This document shows, one piece after another, positions 42,554 to 52,054 of a stretch of DNA of 64,000 bases. The notes under the pieces are model-generated. The model saw only the letters and a list, made by a program, of their open reading frames with translations. It ran no database searches and was not told the origin of the DNA. Numbering within the stretch: position 1 is the first letter of the stretch; each line of letters starts with the position of its first letter. Source of the stretch: JACCZX01 sp963829995 (GTDB lineage: Bacteria > Pseudomonadota > Gammaproteobacteria > Burkholderiales > Burkholderiaceae_F); NCBI GenBank assembly GCA_963829995.1, contig CAWHKW010000014.1, positions 1-64,000 on the forward strand, in the 5' to 3' direction. The position numbers and the translations under genes were made by a program.

Positions 42554-44374
42554 GCCGCCACCTTCTGCCTGCGGTCGGCAATCGCGTCCGGCCTGAGTCA
42601 TATCTAGCAGAAACTTCTGCATATCCCACGCGCCGGTGGGGCAGCGCTCGGCACACAGGCCGCAGTGCAGACAGACATCCTCGTCCTTGACCATGGCGCG
42701 GCCGGTCCTCAAGCCCTCGGCGACATACAGATCCTGCTCGAGGTTCAGGGCGGGGGCGCGCAACCTTTGTCGCAACTCGGCTTCCTCGCCATTGACGATG
42801 AAGTTGATGCAATCGGTCGGGCAAATGTCGACGCACGCATCGCACTCAATGCAAAGCTGCGCCGTGAACACGGTCTGCACATCGCAGTTCAGGCAGCGCT
42901 GGGCTTCCTTCCACGCAGTGGCCGGATCAAACCCGAGCTCGACTTCGACCTTGATATTGCGCAACACCTGATTGACGTCGCGCCAGGGAACCTTGTAACG
43001 CTCGTCGTTGGCGACCTCGTTGTCGTAGCTCCACTCGTGAATGCCCATCTTCTGCGATAACAGTGTCACACCGGGAGCAGGGCGGTCGCGTACGTCTTCG
43101 CCGTGCAGCAGCTTGTCGATCGAGATCGCCGCATCGTGCCCATGCGCCACTGCCCAAATGATGTTCTTCGGGCCGAGAGCTGAATCGCCGCCAAAAAACA
43201 CGTTCGCGATCGACGACTGCAGCGTCGCCTTGTCGAGTACCGGCATGCCCGATTCGTCGAATTCGATGCCGCTGTCGCGCTCAATCCAGGGGAAGGCATT
43301 TTCCTGGCCGACTGCGATCAGCACTTCGTCGCACTCGTGAATTACCGCGGGCTCGCCGGTCGGCTTCAGTGAGCGGCGGCCTTTATCGTCGTACTGGGCC
43401 TGCACCTTCTCAAAGCTCATACCTGTCAAGCGGCCGTTGTCGTGCAGGAATGCCTTGGGCACCAGATAGTTCAGGATCGGGATGCCTTCGTGCATCGCGT
43501 CTTCCTTTTCCCACGGCGACGCCTTCATCTCTTCGAAGCCGGAACGAACGATCACTTTGACGTCGTCGCCACCCAAACGCTTCGAGGTCCGGCAGCAATC
43601 CATCGCAGTGTTGCCCCCGCCAAGCACGATCACACGCTTGCCGATCCTGCTGACATGGCCGAACGACACCGATGACAGCCAGTCAATACCGATGTGTATC
43701 TGCGCTGCTGCTTCGTCACGCCCAGGAAGGTCGAGATCGCGTCCGCGCGGCGCGCCAGAGCCGACAAATACCGCGTCGTAGTTCTCCGACAGCAACGCTT
43801 TCATCGAATCGATCCTGACGCCGCCGCGAAACTCGACACCGAGTCCGAGGATGTAGCCGGTCTCCTCGTCGATCACTTCTTCCGGCAAACGGAAGCGCGG
43901 TATCTGCGTGCGGATCATGCCGCCCGCCTGTGGGTCCTGATCGAACACCGTGACGGCGTATCCCAATGGCGCCAGGTCGCGCGCTACCGTCAGCGAAGCC
44001 GGCCCGCCGCCGACACACGCGACGCGCTTGCCGTTCATCGGCACACGGCGCTTTGGCAGGCGTTTGGCGATGTCGTCGGCCTTGTAATCGGCGGCGACAC
44101 GCTTCAAGCGGCAGATTGCGACCGGCTCGGGTTTATCCGCCTGTTGCTGTTCGACACGTCCACGCCGGCATGCGGGCTCGCATGGCCTGTCACACGTGCG
44201 CCCCAGGATCCCGGGAAACACATTCGAACTCCAGTTGACCATGTAGGCGTCGGTGTAACGCCCGGCCGCGATCAGCCTGATGTATTCCGGGACCTTCGTA
44301 TGCGCTGGGCAGGCCCACTGGCAGTCGACGACGTGATGAAAATAGTCCGGATTTTTAATATCCGTCGGTTGCAC
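42550..44374 (-). CDS. korC: KorC-type flavoprotein of 2-oxoglutarate oxidoreductase, GltD/NfnB-like
   Basis: About 608 residues. Order of domains: N-terminal Fe-S helical domain with DCQWACPAHTKVPEYI and GRTCDRPCEPACRR; FAD site VACVGGGPASLTVARDLAPLG; NAD(P) site RVIVLGGGNTAMDCCRTSKR; closing FFGGDSALGP; then two [4Fe-4S] motifs, CIECDACVDICPTDC and CLHCGLCAERCPTGAW. This matches the third subunit that lets 2-oxoglutarate oxidoreductase of Azoarcus evansii pass electrons to NADP; NADPH-ferredoxin exchange or bifurcation is inference. Start GTG 44374 is fixed by AGGAG five bases upstream; the frame is open to 44473. The stop is inferred: an indel near 42582-42592 hides the end AIADRRQKVAA-TGA, which overlaps the korA ATG. 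Confidence 0.85.
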
Positions 44375-44652
44375 CTTGTCTCCTGTTGCCGTGCTGGCCG
44401 CAGTGTATGCCTGCCAGACGCTGGGTGAGCCGCTGCAAACCGTGCTGCGGCAACCGTGCGACAGGTGTGTCAACTGCGGATAGAAAATGCAACGCCGGTG
44501 GTAGCATCATCGTTTACCGCGCAGGCAATGCGCGGCTGACGCAAGCAGCGACGACCGGAAGCCGGAAGCGCTGTTGCCAGTGCGGCTCTCGTCGATCGAG
44601 ATGAGAGCGTGCGGGCGCTTTGAGCGAGAAACTCGTTTCGGAGGATGAGCGG
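44375..44652. promoter_or_regulatory. divergent control region between korC and sucA
   Basis: 278 bases between two operons that oxidise the same substrate. It should hold both promoters. A TTGACA hexamer on the minus strand (44473-44468) is a possible -35 for korC but no good -10 follows at 16-18 bases. The ribosome site of sucA (GGAGG, 44640-44644) is clear. No strong palindrome or riboswitch-like structure was recognised. Short frames here lack coding character. Confidence 0.5.
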
Positions 44653-47511
44653 ATGATGAAACAGTTGCAGGCCAACTCGTACCTGTTCGGCGGCAACGCG
44701 CCCTATGTCGAGGAGTTGTATGAACGCTACCTCGATAACCCCGGATCCGTTCCGGAAAAGTGGCGTGCTTATTTCGATCAAATGCAGCTGGTGCCCGCAG
44801 CCGACGGCTCGCCCGACTCGCGCGATGTAGCCCACGCACCGATCGTCGAATCGTTTGCGCAACGGGCGAAGGCCAATGCTTTCGCGCCGAAGGTCGCGTC
44901 GAGCGATCTGTCGGTCGCGCGCAAGCAGGTCCACGTTCAGTCGATCATCGCCGCGTACCGGTTCCTCGGCAACCGCTGGGCGAATCTGGATCCGCTGCAG
45001 CGGCGCGAGCGGCCGCCGATTCCCGAGCTCGAGCCGGCTTTCTACGACCTGACCGAAGCCGACATGGACACGGTGTTCTCGGCCACCAACACGTACTTCG
45101 GCCAGGAACAGATGACGCTGCGCGAAATCGTCAAAGCGCTGCGCGAAACCTACTGTGGCTCGATCGGTGCCGAGTACATGTACGTGTCCGATCCGGCGCA
45201 GAAGCGCTGGGTGCAACAGCGGCTCGAGTCGATTCGCTCGATGCCTTCGTTCAGTACGGAGACGAAGACGGAAATCCTCGGCCGGCTGACCGCAGCCGAA
45301 GGACTCGAGCGCTATTTGCACACCAAATACGTCGGGCAGAAGCGTTTTTCGCTGGAAGGCAGCGAGAGCTTCATCGCTTCGATGGACGAGCTGGTACAGC
45401 GCGCCGGCGCCAGCGGCGTGCAGGAGATCGTCATCGGCATGGCGCATCGTGGTCGGCTTAACGTGCTGGTCAACATCCTTGGCAAGATGCCGCAGGATTT
45501 GTTCGCCGAGTTCGAGGGCAAAGTGGGCTCGGAGCTGCCGGGTGGCGACGTCAAGTATCACAACGGCTTCTCAAGCGATATATCGACGCCGGGCGGACCG
45601 GTGCATCTGTCGCTTGCATTCAATCCGTCGCATCTCGAGATCGTCAATCCGGTGGTCGAGGGTTCGGTGCGCGCGCGGCAGGAGCGGCGCGGCGACAAGG
45701 AAGGCGACAGCGTGTTGCCGGTGCTGGTGCACGGCGACGCTGCGTTCGCCGGCCAGGGTGTCGTGATGGAAACGCTGAACCTCGCGCAGACGCGCGGCTA
45801 CGGTACCGGTGGCACGGTGCACATCGTCATCAACAACCAGATCGGCTTCACTACGTCCGATCCGCGCGATACGCGTTCGACGCTGTATTGCACCGATGTG
45901 GTCAAGATGATCGAAGCGCCGGTGTTCCATGTGAACGGCGACGATCCGGAGGCGGTCGTGCTGGTCACACAACTCGCGATGGACTTCAGGCAGGAGTTCA
46001 ACTCCGACGTCGTGATCGACATCGTGTGTTTCCGTCGCCTGGGTCATAACGAGCAGGACACGCCAGCGGTGACGCAACCGCTGATGTACAAGAAGATCGG
46101 ACAGCATCCGGGCACGCGCAAGATCTACGCCGACAAGCTGATCACACAGGGCACGATCACTGCCGAGCAGCCTGACGAGATGCTGAAGGAGTTTCGGGCG
46201 GCGCTGGATGAAGGACGCAGCACCTCCGACCCGGTGCTGACGAACTACAAGAGCAAGTTCGCCGTCGACTGGTCCCCATTCTTGAACCGAAAGTGGACCG
46301 ACACCGCCGACACCGCCGTGCCGCTGTCCGAGCTGAAACGCCTGGGCGAGCGCATCACGACGATCCCGTCCAACTTCAAGCTGCACTCGCTGGTCGAAAA
46401 GGTGGTTGCCGATCGCCGCGCGATGGCCGAAGGCAAGCTGCCGCTCGACTGGGGCATGGCCGAGCATCTGGCTTACGCCAGCTTGCTGTCGAGCGGTTAC
46501 GCGGTGCGCATCACCGGTCAGGACACCGCACGCGGCACGTTCTCACATCGGCATGCGGTGCTGCACGATCAGAACCGTGAAAAGTTCGACGAAGGCAACT
46601 ACACGCCGCTCGAAAACGTGTCCGACGGACAGGCGCCGTTCGCGATCATCGACTCCGTTCTTTCGGAGGAGGCCGTGCTCGCGTTCGAGTACGGCTACTC
46701 GACTGCGGAGCCCAATGCCCTGGTCGTGTGGGAGGCGCAGTTCGGCGACTTCGTCAACGGCGCGCAGGTGGTGGTGGACCAGTTCATGTCCTCTGGCGAG
46801 GTCAAGTGGGGCCGGCAGTCCGGGCTGACGCTGATGCTGCCGCACGGTTACGAGGGCCAGGGCCCTGAGCATTCGTCTGCGCGGCTCGAGCGATTTCTGC
46901 AGCTGGCGGCGGACAACAACATGCAGGTGGTGCAGCCGACGAGCGCTGCCCAGATATTTCATTTGCTGCGCCGGCAAATGATCCGGCTGTTCCGCAAGCC
47001 GCTGGTGATCATGACGCCGAAGTCGCTGCTGCGTGCGAAGGATGCGACGTCGGATTTGTCGGAGTTCGCAAAGGGCGAGTTCCGGACCGTGATCGGTGAA
47101 ACCGATACGGCGATCGATCCGAAGAGGGTCAAGCGCGTGATCGGCTGTTCGGGCAAGGTGTACTACGACCTCGTCAACGCGCGGCGCGAGCGAGAAGACA
47201 ACGACGTTGCGATTATCCGCATCGAGCAGCTGTACCCGTTTCCGCACAAATCCCTCGCGGCCGAGCTGAAGCGTTATCCGGTGCTGGCGGAAGTCGTGTG
47301 GTGCCAGGACGAGCCGGCCAACCAGGGACCGTGGTTTTACGTGCAGCACCATGTACTCGAAAACATGACCGACGGCCAGAAACTTGCCTATGCAGGACGT
47401 GCCGCATCGGCGTCGCCGGCGGTCGGTTACTACGCGAAGCACAGCGAGCAGCAAAAGGCACTGATTGAGCAAGCCTTCGGCAAGCTCAAAGGCCTCGTGT
47501 TGAACAAGTAG
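44653..47511 (+). CDS. sucA: 2-oxoglutarate dehydrogenase E1 component
   Basis: Decarboxylates 2-oxoglutarate with thiamine diphosphate and loads the E2 lipoyl group. 952 residues from ATG 44653, eight bases after GGAGG; the N-terminus MMKQLQANSYLFGGNAPYVEE is typical, while the frame to TTG 44620 is not. Motifs: LFGGNAPYVEELYERYLDNP (E2-binding helix region), GMAHRGRLNVLVNILGK, HVNGDDPEAV, RLGHNEQDTP, GTFSHRHAVLHDQ and SEEAVLAFEYGYS. The frame is intact over its whole length. First gene of sucA-sucB-lpdA. Confidence 0.97.
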   Translation: MMKQLQANSYLFGGNAPYVEELYERYLDNPGSVPEKWRAYFDQMQLVPAADGSPDSRDVAHAPIVESFAQRAKANAFAPKVASSDLSVARKQVHVQSIIAAYRFLGNRWANLDPLQRRERPPIPELEPAFYDLTEADMDTVFSATNTYFGQEQMTLREIVKALRETYCGSIGAEYMYVSDPAQKRWVQQRLESIRSMPSFSTETKTEILGRLTAAEGLERYLHTKYVGQKRFSLEGSESFIASMDELVQRAGASGVQEIVIGMAHRGRLNVLVNILGKMPQDLFAEFEGKVGSELPGGDVKYHNGFSSDISTPGGPVHLSLAFNPSHLEIVNPVVEGSVRARQERRGDKEGDSVLPVLVHGDAAFAGQGVVMETLNLAQTRGYGTGGTVHIVINNQIGFTTSDPRDTRSTLYCTDVVKMIEAPVFHVNGDDPEAVVLVTQLAMDFRQEFNSDVVIDIVCFRRLGHNEQDTPAVTQPLMYKKIGQHPGTRKIYADKLITQGTITAEQPDEMLKEFRAALDEGRSTSDPVLTNYKSKFAVDWSPFLNRKWTDTADTAVPLSELKRLGERITTIPSNFKLHSLVEKVVADRRAMAEGKLPLDWGMAEHLAYASLLSSGYAVRITGQDTARGTFSHRHAVLHDQNREKFDEGNYTPLENVSDGQAPFAIIDSVLSEEAVLAFEYGYSTAEPNALVVWEAQFGDFVNGAQVVVDQFMSSGEVKWGRQSGLTLMLPHGYEGQGPEHSSARLERFLQLAADNNMQVVQPTSAAQIFHLLRRQMIRLFRKPLVIMTPKSLLRAKDATSDLSEFAKGEFRTVIGETDTAIDPKRVKRVIGCSGKVYYDLVNARREREDNDVAIIRIEQLYPFPHKSLAAELKRYPVLAEVVWCQDEPANQGPWFYVQHHVLENMTDGQKLAYAGRAASASPAVGYYAKHSEQQKALIEQAFGKLKGLVLNK

Positions 47512-47519
47512 GAATCGAA

Positions 47520-48770
47520 ATGTCGATCATTGAAGTCAAAGTGCCTCAGCTTTCCGAATCGGTCGCAGAAGCGACATTGCTGCAGTGGAAGAAGAAGGCG
47601 GGCGAAGCGGTTGCAATCGACGAGACGTTGATCGAAGTTGAAACCGACAAGGTCGTGCTCGAGGTGCCTGCGCCCGCAGCCGGCGTGATTGCCGAGATCG
47701 TGAAGCCCGACGGCAGCACGGTGCTGGCCGGTGAGCTGATCGCGCGGCTCGACACCGACGGCAAGGCTGCCGCCGTGCCGGCGAAGCCAGCGGCTGCTGC
47801 GTCCGCCCCGGCTCCTGCACCAGCGCCGCCTCCGGCTCGGACACCGGCAAGCGCCGCTGCCGGCGTAGCAATGCCCGCCGCCGCCAAGATGATGGCCGAT
47901 TTGGGAATGTCAGCGTCGCAGGTCCCAGGCACGGGTAAGGATGGCCGCATCACGAAGGGTGACGTGATCGGCGCGGGCGAAGCGAAAGCAAAACCGCCGC
48001 TGGCACCGACGCCCGCGCGTCCCGCGTTACCCGAAGTCAACGCACGTATGGACATTTCCGAGTTGGTAAACCGCCCCGAACAGCGGGTTCCGATGTCGAG
48101 GCTGCGGCAGCGCGTCGCTGAACGTCTGGTGCAATCGCAATCGACTGCCGCGATCCTGACGACATTCAACGAAGTGAACATGCAGCCACTCATGGAGCTG
48201 CGGTCCCGCTACAAGGAAAAGTTTGAGAAGGAACACGGCGTGAAGCTCGGCTTCATGTCGTTCTTCGTCAAAGCCGCCGTGTCTGCGCTAAAGCGGTTCC
48301 CGGTTGTTAACGCGTCGGTCGACGGTACCGAGATCGTCTATCACGGCTACTTCGACATCGGCATCGCGGTCGGTTCTCCGCGCGGGCTGGTGGTGCCGAT
48401 CCTGCGCGACGCCGATCAGATGACGTTCGGAGACATCGAGAAGAAGATCGCCGACTACGGCAAGCGTGCCGCCGACGGCAAACTCGCGCTCGAAGAACTC
48501 ACCGGCGGCACGTTTTCGATTTCCAATGGCGGTGTGTTTGGCTCGATGCTGTCGACGCCGATCATCAACCCGCCGCAGTCGGCGATCCTCGGCATCCACG
48601 CGACCAAGGAGCGGCCGGTGGTCGAAGACGGCCAGATCGTGATCCGCCCGATGAATTACCTGGCGCTCTCATACGATCATCGGATCATCGACGGCCGCGA
48701 AGCGGTGCTCGCATTGGTGGCGATGAAGGAAGCGCTCGAAGATCCGGCGCGGTTGCTGCTCGAAGTCTGA
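47520..48770 (+). CDS. sucB: dihydrolipoyllysine succinyltransferase E2 component
   Basis: Core of the 2-oxoglutarate dehydrogenase complex, transferring succinyl from lipoate to CoA. 416 residues in three parts: one lipoyl domain (lysine in ETDKVVLEV, about residue 43); an alanine/proline-rich linker (about 85-118, APAPAPAPPPARTPAS); the E1/E3-binding domain (AAKMMADLGMSASQVPG, KDGRITKGDV); and the catalytic domain from about 185 (VPMSRLRQRVAERL) with the active histidine in LSYDHRIIDGREAV. Eight bases after sucA; the stop overlaps the lpdA start (TGATG). Confidence 0.96.
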   Translation: MSIIEVKVPQLSESVAEATLLQWKKKAGEAVAIDETLIEVETDKVVLEVPAPAAGVIAEIVKPDGSTVLAGELIARLDTDGKAAAVPAKPAAAASAPAPAPAPPPARTPASAAAGVAMPAAAKMMADLGMSASQVPGTGKDGRITKGDVIGAGEAKAKPPLAPTPARPALPEVNARMDISELVNRPEQRVPMSRLRQRVAERLVQSQSTAAILTTFNEVNMQPLMELRSRYKEKFEKEHGVKLGFMSFFVKAAVSALKRFPVVNASVDGTEIVYHGYFDIGIAVGSPRGLVVPILRDADQMTFGDIEKKIADYGKRAADGKLALEELTGGTFSISNGGVFGSMLSTPIINPPQSAILGIHATKERPVVEDGQIVIRPMNYLALSYDHRIIDGREAVLALVAMKEALEDPARLLLEV

Positions 48771-50203
48771 TGGCGGAAGAGAAAACTTTCGACGTCGTCG
48801 TCATCGGCGGCGGACCCGGTGGCTATATCGCCGCGATTCGCGCGGCCCAGCTTGGCTTCACTGTCGCATGTATCGACGACTGGAAGAACAAGGCGGGTGG
48901 CCCCGCACCCGGTGGTACCTGCACCAACATCGGCTGCATCCCGTCGAAGGCACTCCTTCAATCCTCTGAGAACTTCGAACACGCAGGTCACTCGTTTAAG
49001 AATCATGGCATAGAAATCAAAGGCTTAAGCCTTAATCTTGAGAAAATGCTTGAACGAAAGGATGCGGTCGTCAAGCAAAACAACGACGGCATCCTGTACC
49101 TGTTCAAGAAGAACAAGGTCGCGTTCTTCCACGGGCGCGGTGCCTTGGTTGCAAAGTCAGACGCGGGTATCGAAATCGCGGTGTCGAAGCCGGCGAACGA
49201 AAGCATCGTGGGCAAGCACGTGATCATCGCGACCGGCTCGAGCGCGCGACAGCTGCCCGGAGTCGCATTCGACGAACAGCGCATTCTGAGCAACGATGGC
49301 GCGTTGTCGATCGGGGCCGTGCCGAAGCGGCTGGGCGTCGTCGGCGCCGGCGTGATCGGGCTCGAGATGGGTTCGGTATGGCGGCGCCTCGGCGCGGACG
49401 TCACGATCCTCGAAGCGCTGCCGGAGTTTCTTGGCGCGGTCGATCAACAGATCGCCAAGGAAGCCGCGAAAGCGTTCAGCAAGCAAGGGCTGAACATTCA
49501 CCTCGGCGTAAAGATCGGTGACGTCAAGGTCGACAAGAAAAACGTCGTCGTCACTTACACGGACGCGAAGAACGAAGCGCAGTCGCTGACTCTCGATGCG
49601 CTGATCGTATCGATCGGCCGCGTGCCGAACACCGAGGGATTGAATGCCAACGCGATCGGCTTGAAGACCGACGAGCGCGGCTTCATCGCGGTCGATGACG
49701 AGTGTCGTACCAGCGTGCCCAACGTGTGGGCGATCGGCGACGTGGTACGCGGGCCGATGCTGGCTCATAAGGCCGAAGAAGAGGGTGTCGCCGTGGCCGA
49801 GCGCATTGCCGGCCAGCACGGTCACGTCAACTTCAACACGATTCCATGGGTGATTTATACGTCGCCCGAGATCGCGTGGGTTGGGCAGAACGAGCAGCAA
49901 CTGAAGTCGGAAGGACGTGCCTACAAGGCCGGGACCTTTCCCTTCATGGCCAACGGCCGCGCGCGCGCGCTGGGCGAAACGACCGGCATGGTCAAGTTCC
50001 TAGCGGACGCGAAGACTGACGAGATCCTTGGCGTCCATATCGTCGGGCCGTTCGCATCCGAATTGATCGCCGAAGCCGTTGTGGCGATGGAGTTTCGAGC
50101 CTCGAGCGAAGACATCGCGCGCATCTGCCATGCACATCCGTCGTTGTCAGAGGCGACCAAGGAAGCTGCACTAGCGGTCGATAAGCGGGCGCTTAATTTC
50201 TAG
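48770..50203 (+). CDS. lpdA: dihydrolipoyl dehydrogenase E3 component
   Basis: Reoxidises the lipoyl group with NAD through a disulfide and FAD. 477 residues. FAD site VVIGGGPGGYIAAIRAAQLG, redox-active pair in GGTCTNIGCIPSKALL, NAD site GVVGAGVIGLEMGSVWRRLG, GFIAVDDECRTSVPNVWAIGD, and the C-terminal base HAHPSLSEA. It begins on the last base of the sucB stop, so E2 and E3 are coupled in translation. A 30-base patch near 49000-49040 uses A/T-richer codons than its surroundings but is in frame. Confidence 0.96.
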   Translation: MAEEKTFDVVVIGGGPGGYIAAIRAAQLGFTVACIDDWKNKAGGPAPGGTCTNIGCIPSKALLQSSENFEHAGHSFKNHGIEIKGLSLNLEKMLERKDAVVKQNNDGILYLFKKNKVAFFHGRGALVAKSDAGIEIAVSKPANESIVGKHVIIATGSSARQLPGVAFDEQRILSNDGALSIGAVPKRLGVVGAGVIGLEMGSVWRRLGADVTILEALPEFLGAVDQQIAKEAAKAFSKQGLNIHLGVKIGDVKVDKKNVVVTYTDAKNEAQSLTLDALIVSIGRVPNTEGLNANAIGLKTDERGFIAVDDECRTSVPNVWAIGDVVRGPMLAHKAEEEGVAVAERIAGQHGHVNFNTIPWVIYTSPEIAWVGQNEQQLKSEGRAYKAGTFPFMANGRARALGETTGMVKFLADAKTDEILGVHIVGPFASELIAEAVVAMEFRASSEDIARICHAHPSLSEATKEAALAVDKRALNF

Positions 50204-50223
50204 CACTCGCTTTCCGGCGGCCT

Positions 50224-51318
50224 GTGTCATTCCGTAGTCAACTGAACCACGCGCTCGCGCAGCGCGGCTACACGCTCGACTCGTCGCAGTATGCCGCGGC
50301 TGACCGACTGGAACGCTTGTACGACGAATGCGTCGACTACAAGGAGCAGCGCTCGAATGCACTGAAGAAGCTATTGGCAAAGCCTCCAGTGCCGCGCGGC
50401 GTTTACCTGTGGGGCGGAGTCGGCCGCGGCAAGAGTTTCTTGATGGACCTGTTTTTTGCCGCCGTGCCGATCACTCGCAAGACACGCGTCCACTTTCATC
50501 AATTCATCCGCAGCGTTCATCGCGAGCTCGACGACCTGAAGGGCACGGAAAATCCGCTCGACGAAGTCGGCAAGCGCATCGCGTCCCGCTACCGGCTGAT
50601 CTGCTTCGACGAATTTCATGTCTCCGACATCGCGGACGCGATGATTCTGCATCGGCTGCTTTGCAAGCTGTTCGAGCTGAACGTCGGGTTCGTGATGACA
50701 TCGAACTATCCGCCCGACGGGCTGTACCCCGATGGTCTGCACCGCGACCGCGTACTGCCGGCGATCGATCTGCTGAAGCAGCGGCTTGACGTGGTCAACG
50801 TCGATGCCGGCATCGACTACCGCAAGCGCGCGCTACTGAGCATCGATGCTTACCTGACACCCGGCGGGCCCGCAGCAGACGCGACTCTGCGAAAAGCATT
50901 TGAACGCATCGCCGAAGCTGACGACGACGATCCCGTGCTCGAGATCGAAGCGCGCCGGATACGTGCACGCCGGCGCGCAGGCGGCGTCGTATGGTTCGAC
51001 TTCGCGGTGCTGTGCGGCGGGCCGCGCTCGCAGAACGATTACCTCGAGATCGCGGCGCAGTTTCACACGGTGCTGCTGTCGAATGTTCCGTGCATGAGCG
51101 CCGGCCAGGCTTCCGAGGCCCGGCGGTTTGCCTGGCTAGTCGATGTGTTGTACGACCATCGAGTCAAGTTGATCGTGTCGGCGGAAGCGCCGCCGGAACA
51201 ACTGTACGTCGCGGGTGCACTCTCGAATGAATTTGCGCGCGCCGCATCGCGCTTGCATGAAATGCAGTCTGCGGAGTACCTTGAAGCGCCCCGCTTCGGC
51301 GTCTCCGCGCGCGCGTAG
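50224..51318 (+). CDS. zapE: AFG1-family ATPase ZapE
   Basis: Cytoplasmic P-loop ATPase linked in E. coli to Z-ring constriction under low oxygen or stress. 364 residues. Walker A GGVGRGKSFLMDLFF at about residue 61, then RVHFHQFIRSVH, Walker B LICFDEFHVSDIADAMIL, sensor VMTSNYPPDGLYPDGLHRD and the C-terminal ALSNEFARAASRLHEMQSAEY. The start GTG 50224 is 20 bases after lpdA; the sequence MSFRSQLNHALAQRG is a usual N-terminus. sucAB-lpdA-zapE is a common order in betaproteobacteria. Confidence 0.93.
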   Translation: MSFRSQLNHALAQRGYTLDSSQYAAADRLERLYDECVDYKEQRSNALKKLLAKPPVPRGVYLWGGVGRGKSFLMDLFFAAVPITRKTRVHFHQFIRSVHRELDDLKGTENPLDEVGKRIASRYRLICFDEFHVSDIADAMILHRLLCKLFELNVGFVMTSNYPPDGLYPDGLHRDRVLPAIDLLKQRLDVVNVDAGIDYRKRALLSIDAYLTPGGPAADATLRKAFERIAEADDDDPVLEIEARRIRARRRAGGVVWFDFAVLCGGPRSQNDYLEIAAQFHTVLLSNVPCMSAGQASEARRFAWLVDVLYDHRVKLIVSAEAPPEQLYVAGALSNEFARAASRLHEMQSAEYLEAPRFGVSARA

Positions 51319-51355
51319 CGTCGTCCGGCACGGGGCGGGAAGCGTTGAGCGACAG

Positions 51356-52054
51356 ATGAGATATGGGTGGTTGGCTGGACTGCTGCTGACGCTGCCTGCG
51401 GCGGCGAGCGACTTCGGCGCCCGCTATCCCGCGGGGAGCATCCTCGATGTAGCGGCCGCACAGGCGGCACTGAAAGATGCCGATACCGAAATGGCAGAGA
51501 TTGCGCGCCGCGCGCAAGCGCGCGACGCGGAATGCTATCGGCGATTCTTCGTCAACTCCTGCCGGGACGACGTGCGCCGCGAAAAGGAACTCGCTGAGCG
51601 CGAAGTCAGGCGCGTTCGCGTCGAAGCCGGCGATTTGCAGCGTCGAATCGACGCTGAGCAGGTCGCCAAGCAGCGTGCTGAGCAGGAGGCAGCGCGGGCA
51701 GTAGAAGACGCGCAACGGCCACAGAAGGAACAGGAGGCGCGCGCTGCTGCAAAAGCACGCGAAGCGGAGGCGCGAAAGGCGGGCGCCGGCGGTCGACGAA
51801 AGAAAGTGCGTCACCACAAGGCGGGCGGCCGAGCGAAAGGCGATGCGCCAAAGGAAAGATTGACTGCGGAGCAGCGAGCGGAAAACGTGCGCAAGTATCA
51901 GCAGAAGCAGGCGCAAGCGCAGAAGCGCGCGCAGGAGGCTGAGATCGAACGCAAGGAGAACGAACTGCGGCGAGCCGAGAAGCGCAAGCAGGTTGCGCAG
52001 CGCGAAGCCGAGCGGGAAGCGATACGCAAGAAGGCCGCCGAGTCAAACCAGTGA
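51356..52054 (+). CDS. secreted or periplasmic coiled-coil protein, Lys/Arg/Glu-rich, unknown function
   Basis: 232 residues from ATG 51356, selected because it begins a signal peptide (RYGWLAGLLLTLPAAAS, cleavage near residue 18); the frame is open to 51215 inside zapE. The mature N-terminal third has two cysteines in ECYRRFFVNSCRDD, a pattern I associate with small uncharacterised betaproteobacterial proteins. The remaining 150 residues are a charged, alanine-rich coiled coil (EREVRRVRVEAGDLQRRID, KENELRRAEKRKQVAQREA). The stop overlaps the Hsp70-like start (GTGA). Function unknown; its coupling to a chaperone-like gene is the only hint. Confidence 0.7.
   Translation: MRYGWLAGLLLTLPAAASDFGARYPAGSILDVAAAQAALKDADTEMAEIARRAQARDAECYRRFFVNSCRDDVRREKELAEREVRRVRVEAGDLQRRIDAEQVAKQRAEQEAARAVEDAQRPQKEQEARAAAKAREAEARKAGAGGRRKKVRHHKAGGRAKGDAPKERLTAEQRAENVRKYQQKQAQAQKRAQEAEIERKENELRRAEKRKQVAQREAEREAIRKKAAESNQ

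Noticed and set aside
44468..44473. TTGACA as a definite korC promoter
   Set aside because: No matching -10 hexamer lies at the expected distance, so it was kept only as a possibility.
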